Positions 9,158 through 18,566 of a DNA stretch of 64,000 nucleotides are shown in pieces. Source of the DNA: an uncultured Flavobacteriaceae bacterium (GTDB lineage: Bacteria > Bacteroidota > Bacteroidia > Flavobacteriales > Flavobacteriaceae). Where the stretch lies: assembly GCA_947500525.1 (NCBI GenBank), contig CANMSH010000001.1, forward strand, positions 62,001 to 126,000. The letters are read 5' to 3'. The first letter of the stretch is position 1. Each line of letters opens with the position of its first letter. Under the pieces are notes generated by a model that did no database searches, was not told where the DNA came from, and saw only the letters and a list, made by a program, of their open reading frames with translations. The position numbers and the translations under genes were made by a program.

Positions 9158-9631
9158 TCAAGAAATAAGTTCTTGTACTTTACGATAGATCAAATCAGAT
9201 TCCCAACCTCTATACAATAAATAATCTGTTAATTTTTTTCTTTTTTTATAGATATTTGATTCTTTAATTGTGTGATACTTTTTTTCAGCTAATAGATTAA
9301 AAGTATCTATGTACTCTTCATCGTTTATCTCATTTAACGCTGATTTTACGGTATAAGCAGTTATATTTCTTTGTTGTAATTCTCTTACAATCCGAATTTT
9401 TCCCCATTTTTTGATCTTGAATTTTCCTCTAGCAAAACTCTGAGCAAATCTTTCCTCATTTAGAAAGTCATGTTTCATAAGGTGAAAGATCACTTCTTCC
9501 CTAACTAAGGGAATCACATTCATTTGCAATAATTTTTGATCAACTTCCTTATGACAACGCTCTTGATAGGAGCAATAGTGCTCTAATTTCTTCCTTACTT
9601 CTTCAAAAGTAAACGACGCATTTTTAATCAT
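9158..9631 (-). CDS. recX: Regulatory protein RecX
   Basis: A 157-residue, highly charged helical protein with the tandem three-helix repeats of RecX: the YCSYQERCHKEV start, HDFLNEERFAQSFARGKF in the middle, and WGKIRIVRELQQRNI. RecX binds RecA filaments and limits their extension. The length is normal for Bacteroidota. recA is not next to it in the window. Its start lies close to the divergently placed leader of the secreted protein at 9779. Confidence 0.92.
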   Translation of the reverse strand: MIKNASFTFEEVRKKLEHYCSYQERCHKEVDQKLLQMNVIPLVREEVIFHLMKHDFLNEERFAQSFARGKFKIKKWGKIRIVRELQQRNITAYTVKSALNEINDEEYIDTFNLLAEKKYHTIKESNIYKKRKKLTDYLLYRGWESDLIYRKVQELIS

Positions 9632-9778
9632 TAAAGCTTAAAATTTTTGAATGACATATCTTTTTTAGCTATCTTGAGGTGGGAAATACTGTTGTACAAC
9701 TGTTATATTAATGAAATTCAGTTATTTATTTTATATTTGTCAATAGTAATAAGACCCCCTTTAATAGTCGCTAAAATA

Positions 9779-12700
9779 ATGAAAAGAATTGTTTTCATTT
9801 TCATTTTTATTCTTGGGTATATAACATCTCATTCACAAACTGTTATTGCCAAACAAAGTTTTGAAGCATCAGGAGATACCTGGACGCCTCTTAGTTTCTC
9901 GACCCCGCCATGTACAGTTGGCGATGACATATGGGATTATAGCACGGGCTTATCGACAATTTCACCCAATGAAGGTTCTCAATTCTGGGGAATAAGAGAT
10001 CTGAATGGAAGCTGCGGCGGCAACGATTTTGAAACAATCACTTTTCCTAATATTGATATATCTTCTATAAACGGAGTGGTTTTTTCGTTTGATTATAATG
10101 CGATTGGTTTTGATAATACAGAAGACTTAAAATATGAACTCTTTTATGATGGTGTAAGTCAAGGAGAGGTTATTGTCGTAGATGGTGTTAGTGGCGGATC
10201 TGACAATACAAATGGTTGGTTAACCGAAACAGTGAATGTACCAAATGAAACAAATAACCTGAGCGTCATATTATCAGCTAAATGTAATGCTAACAATGAT
10301 AGAGCGGGTTTTGATAACGTTTTATTGACATCCTTTACCGTAGACGATTGTGCCGGTGCTCAAAGTCTAACCGTATATGACAATGGAACCTCTAGCGGCA
10401 ATGAAACAGCTGCAAATACCGCGACTGCCACCGAGAGTAGTTTGGCGGATACTTCTTGTGATAGTTTTACGAGTAATGAAAATCTAGATTTATTCTACTC
10501 ATTTACCGTACCCGTAGGGGCAACCTCAATTAATGTGTTAACCGCTGGTTCCAACGGAGCAACAATTAACGTGGCCGCATATACAGGATGTAGCGGCACT
10601 GAAGTGTTTTGTGATAATACGAATGCCGGATTTCATGAAATCACAGGATTAACTCCCGGGCAAACGTATATACTGCAAGTATGGCATGATGATTTTAATG
10701 CAGGTCCATTTACTATTGCGCTTGAAGGGCCAACTCCACCTCCAACGAATAGTGGATGTTCTGATAGTGTTACATTAACAGTAGGTGAAAACAATACACA
10801 AAATATAGTTACTGGAACAAATCAAGGAGCGTCAGATTCGGGCGAATTGCCTATTCCGAGTTGTGCTTTTTATGGAGGAAGAGATGTATGGTTTACGGCT
10901 GAAGTACCTGCTTCAGGAGTGCTATTTGTTGAAACTCAAGACGCAGGTTCGTCTATTGATACAGCGATGGCTATTTATACCGGAAACTGTGGCAGTCTTA
11001 CACAAATTGCCTGCGATGATGATAGTGGCCCAGGTCTTTTTAGTGCAATCACTTTAACAGGTTTGCCGAATACTACAGTTTATATCCGAATCTATTCTTA
11101 TAACAACCAAAGTGCAGGAGATTTCGACATTGTCGCCTATTCGCCTGAATGCCCTTTCACTACAACTTGGAACGGTTCTTCTTGGAACAATGGCACACCT
11201 AATATTACCACGTCGGCCATTATTAGTGGCAATTACGATACAACATCAAATGGAGATTTCGAATCTTGTGAATGTACCATAAATAATGGTGTAACAGTAA
11301 ACATAAGAGCCAATGATTATATGCTAGTTCAAAATGACCTAACTGTTAGTGGAACCTTAGAAGTTCGACATGAAGGCTCACTAGTAATGGTAGAGGATGA
11401 TGGAGTTATAACTTCTTCTGGAACAATTAATGTTCATAAAACTTCTTCTTTAGTTAAAGAAAATGATTATATCTATTGGACGTCTCCAATGTCGAATGAA
11501 ACCATTGGAGATGGACTTGCGTCTTCTATTGCTAACAGAATATACGAATGGAATACAAACGCATGGTTCGCCATGAGTGCGTCAGATATAATGGAGCCCG
11601 GAAAAGGTTATATAGCTCAAGGTCCTAATTCTGGTACTTTCCCTCAAAACCAATCTGTAGTTTTTGATGGTTTGCCGAATACTGGAGTAGTTTTAGCTCC
11701 GGTCGTAGTGGGTCCAGCGCCAGATTTAATAGGTTATGATTGGAACCTAATTGGGAATCCTTATCCGAGTGCATTAGACGCTACGAAATTTCTTGACGAT
11801 CCCTTGAATACATCTGTTATAAGCGGAACCATATATTTATGGACCCATAACACCGCTGCAATAGTTGATAATGGTGCTGATGCAGATTATACAAGAAGCG
11901 ATTATGCATCATACACAGCAGGAACTGGTGGGGTCGCAGCAGCTTCTGGTGGCGAGACACCAACAGGTTTTGTTGCCTCTGGTCAAGGCTTTTTCATAGA
12001 AGCTTTATCAACTAGTAATGCCACCCTCAATAACTCTATGCGTGTAACTGATAATAACAATCAATTTTTTAAGAATAAGAGTACAGTTGGTGAGGAAAAA
12101 GATCGTATTTGGTTAAATTTATATAATAATAAAGGAGCATTTAATCAATTATTAGTTGGATTTCTTGACGGAGCAACTGAGGGAATAGACAGATCTTTTG
12201 ATGGTCCAAAACTAGGAGGAAATTACGTTTCATTTTATTCAATTATAGAGAGTGAGAACTTTGCTATTCAAGGAAAACCACCAATTAAAGAGGAAGCGAC
12301 CGTTAAACTTGGACTGTATTCATATATAGAGGAAGGTGATTCTTTATCGATTGGAATAGATAGAATTGAAGGGAAATTAATTGATTATAATATTTACGTT
12401 ACCGACAAACTCCTGAACAAGGTTCATGATCTTACTATTGAAGATTACACCTTCATACCAGAACCTGAATCAGTATATGACGATCGATTTGAGTTGTTCT
12501 TCACAAAAAATCAATCAACCCTAAATATAGACGAAGAAGCGTCTACTTTAGACGAACTTTTAATATTAAATTTAGAAGATAGAATACAAATTAAAACAAC
12601 AAACTCCGGCACCATATCTCATTTAAAAATATATGATGTATTAGGTAAGACGATTGTCGATGAACTCATTAACCATACTTCATACACCTTAAAAACAGAC

Positions 12701-12784
12701 AATATTTCAGTTGGTACGATATTCATAGTACAGACAACCTTAACAGATGACACAGTATTTGTAAAAAAAGTTCTTATAGATTAA
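9779..12784 (+). CDS. Large secreted protein with type IX secretion C-terminal domain
   Basis: The likely start is ATG 9779, giving 1001 residues that begin MKRIVFIFIFILGYITSHSQ, a good signal peptide; the open frame extends upstream to 9647 but those 44 residues look non-coding. Next comes a jelly-roll-like domain (about residues 22-190), then two pre-peptidase-like Cys-bearing beta domains (about 195-320 and 330-460) with LDLFYSFTVP and RDVWFTAEVP cores. A long beta-rich region (about 470-920) follows, then a C-terminal domain with HLKIYDVLGKTIVDE and a final KKVLID, the type A sorting signal of type IX secretion. It is expected on the cell surface or released; the target is unknown. Confidence 0.87.
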   Translation: MKRIVFIFIFILGYITSHSQTVIAKQSFEASGDTWTPLSFSTPPCTVGDDIWDYSTGLSTISPNEGSQFWGIRDLNGSCGGNDFETITFPNIDISSINGVVFSFDYNAIGFDNTEDLKYELFYDGVSQGEVIVVDGVSGGSDNTNGWLTETVNVPNETNNLSVILSAKCNANNDRAGFDNVLLTSFTVDDCAGAQSLTVYDNGTSSGNETAANTATATESSLADTSCDSFTSNENLDLFYSFTVPVGATSINVLTAGSNGATINVAAYTGCSGTEVFCDNTNAGFHEITGLTPGQTYILQVWHDDFNAGPFTIALEGPTPPPTNSGCSDSVTLTVGENNTQNIVTGTNQGASDSGELPIPSCAFYGGRDVWFTAEVPASGVLFVETQDAGSSIDTAMAIYTGNCGSLTQIACDDDSGPGLFSAITLTGLPNTTVYIRIYSYNNQSAGDFDIVAYSPECPFTTTWNGSSWNNGTPNITTSAIISGNYDTTSNGDFESCECTINNGVTVNIRANDYMLVQNDLTVSGTLEVRHEGSLVMVEDDGVITSSGTINVHKTSSLVKENDYIYWTSPMSNETIGDGLASSIANRIYEWNTNAWFAMSASDIMEPGKGYIAQGPNSGTFPQNQSVVFDGLPNTGVVLAPVVVGPAPDLIGYDWNLIGNPYPSALDATKFLDDPLNTSVISGTIYLWTHNTAAIVDNGADADYTRSDYASYTAGTGGVAAASGGETPTGFVASGQGFFIEALSTSNATLNNSMRVTDNNNQFFKNKSTVGEEKDRIWLNLYNNKGAFNQLLVGFLDGATEGIDRSFDGPKLGGNYVSFYSIIESENFAIQGKPPIKEEATVKLGLYSYIEEGDSLSIGIDRIEGKLIDYNIYVTDKLLNKVHDLTIEDYTFIPEPESVYDDRFELFFTKNQSTLNIDEEASTLDELLILNLEDRIQIKTTNSGTISHLKIYDVLGKTIVDELINHTSYTLKTDNISVGTIFIVQTTLTDDTVFVKKVLID

Positions 12785-12827
12785 GGACTTATAAAATGAG
12801 TATGAGTTAATGCTTTAATATAAAACA

Positions 12828-12860
12828 AAAAATCCCGAAACATTCTGTTTCGGGATTTTT
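12828..12860. terminator. Bidirectional intrinsic terminator
   Basis: A perfect 15-bp stem (12828-12842 with 12846-12860) with a 3-base loop. It has a T-run on both strands and lies between the convergent ends of the type IX-secreted protein gene and the RNase G gene, so it can serve both. Confidence 0.9.
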
Positions 12861-12879
12861 ATTGATATAATAAGATACC

Positions 12880-14424
12880 TTATTTAATTACTTTATCGTT
12901 TGCTGTATAGAAACGATACTCTAAATATTGGTAAGCATCTCTAGGTAAAATTTTAATCCACTTTTTGTAACCCAAACGCCATTTATTTTGAATTGACGGA
13001 AAACCACTTTTTAAATAAGATGCAACAAATGGATGTACATGTAAGGTAATACCTTTTGCTCCTTTATCTTTACTTAATATTTTTTGTAATTGGTTTTCAA
13101 TTTTATCTATCAAAATTATTGGAGCCTCGACTTCTCCATTTTTATTTGGGTTTTCTTCGTTCGTTTTTATCACCCTTTCAGGTCGAACTCTTTGTCTAGT
13201 AATTTGAACAAGTCCAAATTTGCTAGGCGGTAATACTTTATGCTTAGTTCTTGTAAGTTGCATCTGTTTCTTCAGATGTTCGAACAATTTTTGTCTATGC
13301 TCCGCCGAATGCATATCTATAAAATCAACCACTATAATTCCTCCCATATCTCTCAACTGCAATTGTCTTGCAATTTCTGTGGCGGCAATTAGGTTAACTT
13401 CTAAGGCTGTATCAGCTTGAGAATTGGCTTTATTTGAACGGTTACCACTATTTACATCTATTACATGTAATGCTTCGGTATGTTCAATAACTAAGTATGC
13501 TCCTTTTTGCATTGAAACTGTTCGTCCGAACGCAGTTTTAATTTGCCTCTCAATAAAATATTTTTCAAAGATTGGCATCTTAGCTCTGTGCATCTTGACG
13601 ATTTTCTCTTTTTCTGGAGCGATGCGTTGAAGATACTCTTTCAATTCAACATACAAGGTTTTATCATTTGTAACAATACTTGTAAATGAATCATCAAAGA
13701 TATCTCTTAAAATTGATGAAGCTCTATTCAACTCCGATAATACTTTTGTAGGAGCTTGAGCTTTAGGTAACTGCTTACACATAGTTACCCAGCGTTGCAG
13801 AGAATTTTGCAAATCTCTATCTAACTCTGCCACTTTAATGCCTTCGGCAACAGTACGCAGAATAACGCCAAATCCTTTTGGCTTAATGCTTTTTGCAAGT
13901 CGTTTTAATCTATCTTTTTCTTTATTGCTCGATATTTTTTGAGATACCGAAACTCTGTCAGAAAAAGGAACTAGTACTAAATATCTACCAGCTATTGAAA
14001 GCTCTGAGCTTATTCGAGGGCCTTTCGTAGATATTGGTTCTTTAACAACTTGAACTAATAAATTTTGACCAGCTTTTATAGCTTGGTCAATTTTTCCATT
14101 TTTATCTATATCTTTCTCAAAATGGAAATTTTTTAAAGTGAATTCTTTTTCTTTACCTGTGCTTATTCGCTTGATGTACTTACTTAAAGATAATAGTTGC
14201 GGCCCTAAATCATGATAATGCAAAAAAGCATCTTTTTCACTTCCAACATTCACAAATGCTGCATTTAGACCAGATAATGTTTTCTTTATTTTGGCTAAAA
14301 ATACGTCGCCAACATTAAAGTTATTATCTCCTTTATCCTTGTGTAATTCAACAAGCTTACCATCTCTTAATAAGGCAAAATCTATATCAGAGGAATTCGA
14401 TCTAATAATTAATTCTGTTTTCAC
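12880..14424 (-). CDS. rng: Ribonuclease G (RNase E/G family)
   Basis: An endoribonuclease of the RNase E/G family that processes 16S rRNA and mRNA. An N-terminal S1 domain (about residues 25-110, with VGDVFLAKIKKTLSGLNAAFV) leads into the catalytic core, which contains VIDVNSG and GGIIVVDFIDM, the loop with metal-binding aspartates. The C-terminus lacks the long RNase E scaffold, so this is the short RNase G form. I prefer GTG 14424 (VKTELIIRSNSS), the conserved family start; an in-frame GTG at 14454 would add ten residues. The genes upstream on this strand are a 30-residue basic protein and HU, a conserved flavobacterial arrangement. Confidence 0.92.
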   Translation of the reverse strand: MKTELIIRSNSSDIDFALLRDGKLVELHKDKGDNNFNVGDVFLAKIKKTLSGLNAAFVNVGSEKDAFLHYHDLGPQLLSLSKYIKRISTGKEKEFTLKNFHFEKDIDKNGKIDQAIKAGQNLLVQVVKEPISTKGPRISSELSIAGRYLVLVPFSDRVSVSQKISSNKEKDRLKRLAKSIKPKGFGVILRTVAEGIKVAELDRDLQNSLQRWVTMCKQLPKAQAPTKVLSELNRASSILRDIFDDSFTSIVTNDKTLYVELKEYLQRIAPEKEKIVKMHRAKMPIFEKYFIERQIKTAFGRTVSMQKGAYLVIEHTEALHVIDVNSGNRSNKANSQADTALEVNLIAATEIARQLQLRDMGGIIVVDFIDMHSAEHRQKLFEHLKKQMQLTRTKHKVLPPSKFGLVQITRQRVRPERVIKTNEENPNKNGEVEAPIILIDKIENQLQKILSKDKGAKGITLHVHPFVASYLKSGFPSIQNKWRLGYKKWIKILPRDAYQYLEYRFYTANDKVIK

Positions 14425-14579
14425 TCTGTTAGTTTTTGTACCTACACTAAACACCTACAATAATTACATATGAAATGTTTGTGTAGATGGATTTATAAAT
14501 TGATTCACAGGTTGTAATAACCTGACGAGGTTTATACACATAAACCTCTTTTTTCAAAGAACGGGTGTTTTAGATGAAA

Positions 14580-14613
14580 AGAAAAAATAGTTTTAAAACT
14601 ATTTTTTCTTTTT
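14580..14613. terminator. AT-rich inverted repeat, possible terminator of the 30-residue gene
   Basis: A near-perfect inverted repeat of about 16 bp arms around a TA centre, overlapping the stop codon of the small basic protein gene (TAG at 14599-14601). The pairs are almost all A-T, so its strength as a terminator is uncertain; it may attenuate read-through into rng. Confidence 0.45.
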
Positions 14614-14691
14614 GTGTCTATTTTGTCTACTTCTTTTTTTACGCTTATGAGTAGAAATTTTACTACGTTTTCTTTTTTTTCCGCTAGGCAT
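14599..14691 (-). CDS. 30-residue Lys/Arg-rich protein, probable small ribosomal protein
   Basis: ATG 14691 to TAG 14599 encodes 30 residues beginning MPSGKKRKRSKISTH and ending in NRHKKKK. About 18 of 30 residues are Lys, Arg or His, and there is no hydrophobic core. The same short protein sits between HU and RNase G genes in other Bacteroidota as I recall, and its composition is that of an rRNA-binding peptide such as a tiny ribosomal protein. A Bacteroidota-specific 50S protein (bL38) has been described from Flavobacterium johnsoniae ribosomes; I cannot confirm that this is it. It is too short for usual ORF cut-offs. Confidence that it is a real gene is high because of its extreme, ordered composition and position. 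Confidence 0.7.
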   Translation of the reverse strand: MPSGKKRKRSKISTHKRKKRSRQNRHKKKK

Positions 14692-14727
14692 ACTTCAAAC
14701 GTTTTTAAATGTGTTTATATTGTTTTG

Positions 14728-15018
14728 TTATTTAACAGGAACATTTTTCTTTACGCCTTCAACAAAAATCTTTGCTGGTTTGAACGCTGGAATATTATGT
14801 GCTGGTATTTTTATGGTTGTGTTCTTAGAAATATTTCTTCCAGTTTTTTCCGCTCTTGTCTTAACAGTAAAACTACCGAAACCTCTCAAATAAACGTTAT
14901 CCCCTTTTTCTAAAGACGATTTTACTTCTTTCATTAAATCTTCTACTACTCTCAATACATCTGCTTTTTCAATTCCAGATTTATCTGAAATGTTAGCAAC
15001 GATCTCCGCTTTTGTCAT
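14728..15018 (-). CDS. HU family DNA-binding protein
   Basis: A 96-residue histone-like protein of the HU/IHF family. It begins MTKAEIVANISDKSGIEKADV (helical dimerisation part), followed by the beta-arm region GFGSFTVKTRAEKTGRNISK and the DNA-contacting IPAHNIPAFKPAK motif, where the Pro intercalates in a bent DNA duplex. It compacts and bends chromosomal DNA as a dimer. It is first in a minus-strand group with the 30-residue basic protein and rng, and divergent from mutY; the 135-bp gap should hold both promoters. Confidence 0.94.
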   Translation of the reverse strand: MTKAEIVANISDKSGIEKADVLRVVEDLMKEVKSSLEKGDNVYLRGFGSFTVKTRAEKTGRNISKNTTIKIPAHNIPAFKPAKIFVEGVKKNVPVK

Positions 15019-15153
15019 TCTTAATTATTTTTTAGATTGTTATTTCATTAAATTTAAGGGTGGCAAATATAAAACAATTAATCAATTTCCTAAAGCTAAT
15101 TCACTAAAATTTAATAAGATAAAAACTGTAATATTGCAGAATTATTTAAAATA

Positions 15154-16197
15154 ATGCATTTTTATAACACTTTAGTTTACTGGTACATACAAAACAAGCG
15201 TGATTTACCTTGGAGAAAAACCAAAAATCCTTATCTCATTTGGCTCTCAGAAATCATCTTACAACAGACTCGCGTAGATCAAGGTCTTAATTATTATTTG
15301 AGATTTAGTGAAACGTTTCCTACTGTTTTTGATCTGGCTGATGCCGAAGAAGCCACTGTATTGAAACTTTGGCAAGGTCTCGGCTATTATTCAAGAGCTA
15401 GAAATTTACATTTTTCAGCAAAATTCATCGTACATGAATTGAATGGAAACTTTCCGAAATCATATAAAGAGTTATTACAATTAAAAGGCGTTGGTGACTA
15501 TACGGCCTCGGCGATCGCTTCAATTTGTTATGATGAAGCTACTGCCGTTGTTGATGGCAATGTATATAGAGTGCTATCGAGATATTTTGGAATTCATACT
15601 CCGATCAATTCTACAAAAGGAATCAAAGAATTTAAAGAATTAGCACAAGAACTCATTACTAATGATGATCCTGGACGATATAATCAAGGTATTATGGAAT
15701 TTGGTGCTAAACAATGTAAACCCCAAAGTCCAAATTGTAATCAATGTCCTTTAAACGAAAGTTGCGTTGCTCTTGAGAAAGGACTTGTAGATAAACTTCC
15801 CGTGAAGGAGAAAAAAATAAAAATAAAACAACGCTACTTCAATTATTTAGTGTTAGACACACAAAATTGTACACTTCTAAATCAACGTCGCTCGAAAGGT
15901 ATATGGCAAAATCTCTATGAATTTCCTTTGATAGAGAGTGAAAAAGAACTAACACATGATGAGATAAAATTATCACCCATCTTAACACACTACTTTTTCA
16001 ATTCGATACTTTCAATTCAATTATTCAATACTAAAACTATCGTTCATAAACTTTCTCATCAACATCTTTTTACCAAATTTTGGATTATAAAAACAGAGAA
16101 TTTACCTAAAAATAAAATTTCCTGGAATGATTTTGACACGTATCCTGTCCCAATTTTGATACATAATTTTGCAGAAAAATTTAAGGACAATCAATAA
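15154..16197 (+). CDS. mutY: A/G-specific adenine glycosylase
   Basis: MutY removes adenine mispaired with 8-oxoguanine. The 347-residue protein has the catalytic Glu33 in WLSEIILQQT, the helix-hairpin-helix LKGVGDYTASAIAS (about 110-123), the catalytic Asp134 in VVDGNVYR, and the [4Fe-4S] cluster cysteines 188, 195, 198 and 204 with the canonical C-x6-C-x2-C-x5-C spacing. The C-terminal 120 residues form the NUDIX-like 8-oxoG recognition domain. It is first in the mutY-ssb-gldE-gldD cluster; a TAATATTG promoter-like box lies about 20 bp upstream of the start. Confidence 0.96.
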   Translation: MHFYNTLVYWYIQNKRDLPWRKTKNPYLIWLSEIILQQTRVDQGLNYYLRFSETFPTVFDLADAEEATVLKLWQGLGYYSRARNLHFSAKFIVHELNGNFPKSYKELLQLKGVGDYTASAIASICYDEATAVVDGNVYRVLSRYFGIHTPINSTKGIKEFKELAQELITNDDPGRYNQGIMEFGAKQCKPQSPNCNQCPLNESCVALEKGLVDKLPVKEKKIKIKQRYFNYLVLDTQNCTLLNQRRSKGIWQNLYEFPLIESEKELTHDEIKLSPILTHYFFNSILSIQLFNTKTIVHKLSHQHLFTKFWIIKTENLPKNKISWNDFDTYPVPILIHNFAEKFKDNQ

Positions 16198-16233
16198 CAA
16201 TTTTTAGTACCTTTGATATAAAAGAAATTAATA

Positions 16234-16671
16234 ATGGCGGGAACTTTAAATAAAGTGATGTTGATTGGTCACCTAGGTGATGAAGTGAAAATGCACTATT
16301 TTGAAGGAGGGAACTCTATAGGCAGATTTCCTGTTGCCACAAATGAGACCTATACAAATAGGCAAACAAATGAGAAGGTAACAACAACTGAATGGCATAA
16401 TGTGGTTGTTAGAAATAAGTTGGCCGAAATTTGTGAAAAATACCTCAGTAAAGGAGACAAAGTATATGTTGAAGGTCGCATTAAAACTCGACAATGGGAA
16501 GGTCAAGATGGTAATAAAAGATATGCTACTGAAATTCATGTGGTAGATATGACTTTTTTAAGTACCAAAAAAGATCTACAAACAAACTCATCATCGGCAA
16601 TGCCAAAACAGGAAGAACAAACATCAAAAAAAGTAGAAGAACCTCCTTTAGATGACGATCTTCCGTTTTAA
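16234..16671 (+). CDS. ssb: Single-stranded DNA-binding protein
   Basis: A 145-residue SSB: an OB-fold (residues 1-110, starting MAGTLNKVMLIGHLGDEVKM, with TEWHNVVV and GRIKTRQWEGQDG), a polar linker and the acidic C-terminal tip DDDLPF that recruits repair and replication proteins. The subunits form tetramers on single-stranded DNA. A TACCTTTG box just upstream (16208-16215) fits the Bacteroidota -7 consensus, so ssb may have its own promoter besides read-through from mutY, 36 bp away. Confidence 0.95.
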   Translation: MAGTLNKVMLIGHLGDEVKMHYFEGGNSIGRFPVATNETYTNRQTNEKVTTTEWHNVVVRNKLAEICEKYLSKGDKVYVEGRIKTRQWEGQDGNKRYATEIHVVDMTFLSTKKDLQTNSSSAMPKQEEQTSKKVEEPPLDDDLPF

Positions 16672-16693
16672 GTTTAACTAAATTGAATCGTAT

Positions 16694-18001
16694 TTGGACC
16701 CCGAGCCTCCCAATTTAATTTTTATTGATTCCTTAGATGGAACCCTCGCATTAAGTATTGTAGTACTTTTGGTACTTCTTATGTTGTCAGCGCTCATTTC
16801 TGGCGCCGAAGTTGCATTTTTTTCTTTGAGTAAAACTGATCTTGATGAAGCTTCTAATGAAAAGTCTAAAAAGAAACAAATAGTTGCTCAGCAAATGGAA
16901 CATCCTAAAAAATTATTGGCTACTATACTCATTGCTAATAATTTCATCAATATTTTAATTGTACTCTTATTTGCCTACATTGGAGCAAACTTATTTAGTG
17001 CAATCACCTCCACGGCGTTGAGATTCGGACTGGAAGTAATACTAGTTACTTTTTTAATACTACTTTTTGGCGAAGTACTACCAAAAATCTATGCGAATAG
17101 AAACGCGATGAAATTTGCATCATTTATGGCAATCCCGATAAAGTTTTTAAATACTACATTATCATTTGTAAGCATACCGTTAATGAGTCTAACTTCCTTG
17201 GTAGAAAAAAGATTAGGTAAGAAACAACAAAATTTCTCAGTTGAAAAATTATCCCAAGCCCTAGAGCTTACTTCAGAGGAAGCAACAACAAAAGACGAAC
17301 AAAAAATACTAGAAGGCATTGTTAGTTTTGGCAATACCGATACTGCCCAGGTTATGTGTCCGAGAATGGATGTGTTCGCCTTAGCAGATGACGAGCCATT
17401 TTTAGAAGTAGTCAAAAAGATTATTAAAAAAGGGCATTCTAGAATTCCTGTTTATAAAGATACCATTGATGAAGTTATCGGTATTTTATACACCAAAGAT
17501 TTACTACCACATTTAAACAAAAAGACATTTCAATGGAAGAAGCTATTGCGTGAACCTCTTTTTGTGCCAGAAAATAAAAAATTAGACGATTTACTGAAAG
17601 AGTTTCAAGAGCTAAAAAACCATTTAGCAGTTGTTGTCGATGAGTACGGAGGCACCTCAGGCATTGTTACTCTAGAAGATATTATTGAAGAAATTGTAGG
17701 TGACATTAGTGATGAATTTGACGATGATGACTTAGCTTATTCGAAATTAGATGATTATAACTATGTTTTTGATGGTAAAATTGTTTTAAAAGATTTTTAT
17801 AAGGTCTTGAATCAAATAGATGATACGATCTTTGAAGAGGCAAAAGGAGAAGCCGAAACACTTGCCGGATTTATATTAGAAATATCAGGTAAATTCCCGA
17901 AAAAAAATGAAGTCATTCAATTCAAAGCTTTTAAATTTAAAATAGAAGCTTTAGACAAAAAACGAATAAAACAAGTAAAAGTAACGATACCAAATGAATA
18001 A
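16694..18001 (+). CDS. gldE: Gliding motility-associated protein GldE (CNNM/CBS family)
   Basis: A 435-residue membrane protein: an N-terminal CNNM transmembrane domain (about residues 18-185, three to four helices), a pair of CBS domains (about 210-335, with MDVFALADDEPFLEVVKKI and VVVDEYGGTSGIVTLEDIIEEI) and a C-terminal CorC/HlyC domain. GldE is a gliding-motility-linked member of the hemolysin C family that in Flavobacterium is thought to support GldD function. It starts with TTG 16694 (LDPEPPNL, a conserved N-terminus) and overlaps gldD by 8 bp, so translation is probably coupled. Confidence 0.92.
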   Translation: MDPEPPNLIFIDSLDGTLALSIVVLLVLLMLSALISGAEVAFFSLSKTDLDEASNEKSKKKQIVAQQMEHPKKLLATILIANNFINILIVLLFAYIGANLFSAITSTALRFGLEVILVTFLILLFGEVLPKIYANRNAMKFASFMAIPIKFLNTTLSFVSIPLMSLTSLVEKRLGKKQQNFSVEKLSQALELTSEEATTKDEQKILEGIVSFGNTDTAQVMCPRMDVFALADDEPFLEVVKKIIKKGHSRIPVYKDTIDEVIGILYTKDLLPHLNKKTFQWKKLLREPLFVPENKKLDDLLKEFQELKNHLAVVVDEYGGTSGIVTLEDIIEEIVGDISDEFDDDDLAYSKLDDYNYVFDGKIVLKDFYKVLNQIDDTIFEEAKGEAETLAGFILEISGKFPKKNEVIQFKAFKFKIEALDKKRIKQVKVTIPNE

Positions 18002-18554
18002 GAGAATATTAATTAGCAGCCTAGCAATTATTTTATTGACGACCTCATGTAGTGAAGAGACGTTGCCAAAACCTAAAGGTTTTCTACGTTTAGCGTATGC
18101 AGAAACGAACTATCAAAAGGTAACTAGTGATTGTCCGTATACATTCGAATTTTCTACAAATGCCGTTGTGCAATCAAATGAAAAATGTTGGGTTAATATC
18201 TCCTATCCAAAATTGAAAGCAGCATTAAACATTACCTACCGACCCGTTGAGAATAATTTAAGAGAATTATTGCAGGAGTCAGAAAAATTGACCTACAATC
18301 ATGCCATTAAAGCAGATGGTATAAGTGCTCAACCTTTTGATGATGGTGCGAAAAAGGTCTATGGATCCTTATCAGAAGTGACAGGTAACGCAGCTTCGCC
18401 GTTACAATTTCATCTAACAGATAGTACCAAACATTTTATAACAGGGGCCTTATATTTTAAAGTACAACCCAATTACGATTCTATCTTACCGGCGGTGAAA
18501 TATGTTGAAAAAGATCTAAAGCATTTGATGGAGACATTAGAATGGCGTGATTAA
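17994..18554 (+). CDS. gldD: Gliding motility lipoprotein GldD
   Basis: A 186-residue lipoprotein with signal MNKRILISSLAIILLTTSC, where Cys19 is the lipidation site, followed by the family start PKPKGFLRL and the core PYTFEFSTNAVV. GldD is required for gliding and type IX secretion in Flavobacterium johnsoniae. It overlaps gldE by 8 bp, and the gldE-gldD order after ssb is the one known from gliding flavobacteria. The exact biochemical role is unknown. Confidence 0.94.
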   Translation: MNKRILISSLAIILLTTSCSEETLPKPKGFLRLAYAETNYQKVTSDCPYTFEFSTNAVVQSNEKCWVNISYPKLKAALNITYRPVENNLRELLQESEKLTYNHAIKADGISAQPFDDGAKKVYGSLSEVTGNAASPLQFHLTDSTKHFITGALYFKVQPNYDSILPAVKYVEKDLKHLMETLEWRD

Positions 18555-18566
18555 AAAAGAGTATTG

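Noticed and set aside
9647..9778. Upstream extension of the type IX-secreted protein
   Set aside because: These 44 codons precede a good signal peptide at ATG 9779 and look like leader DNA.
14614..14913. Plus-strand frames across the HU gene and the 30-residue gene
   Set aside because: They lie antisense to HU and the basic protein gene and have no family features.
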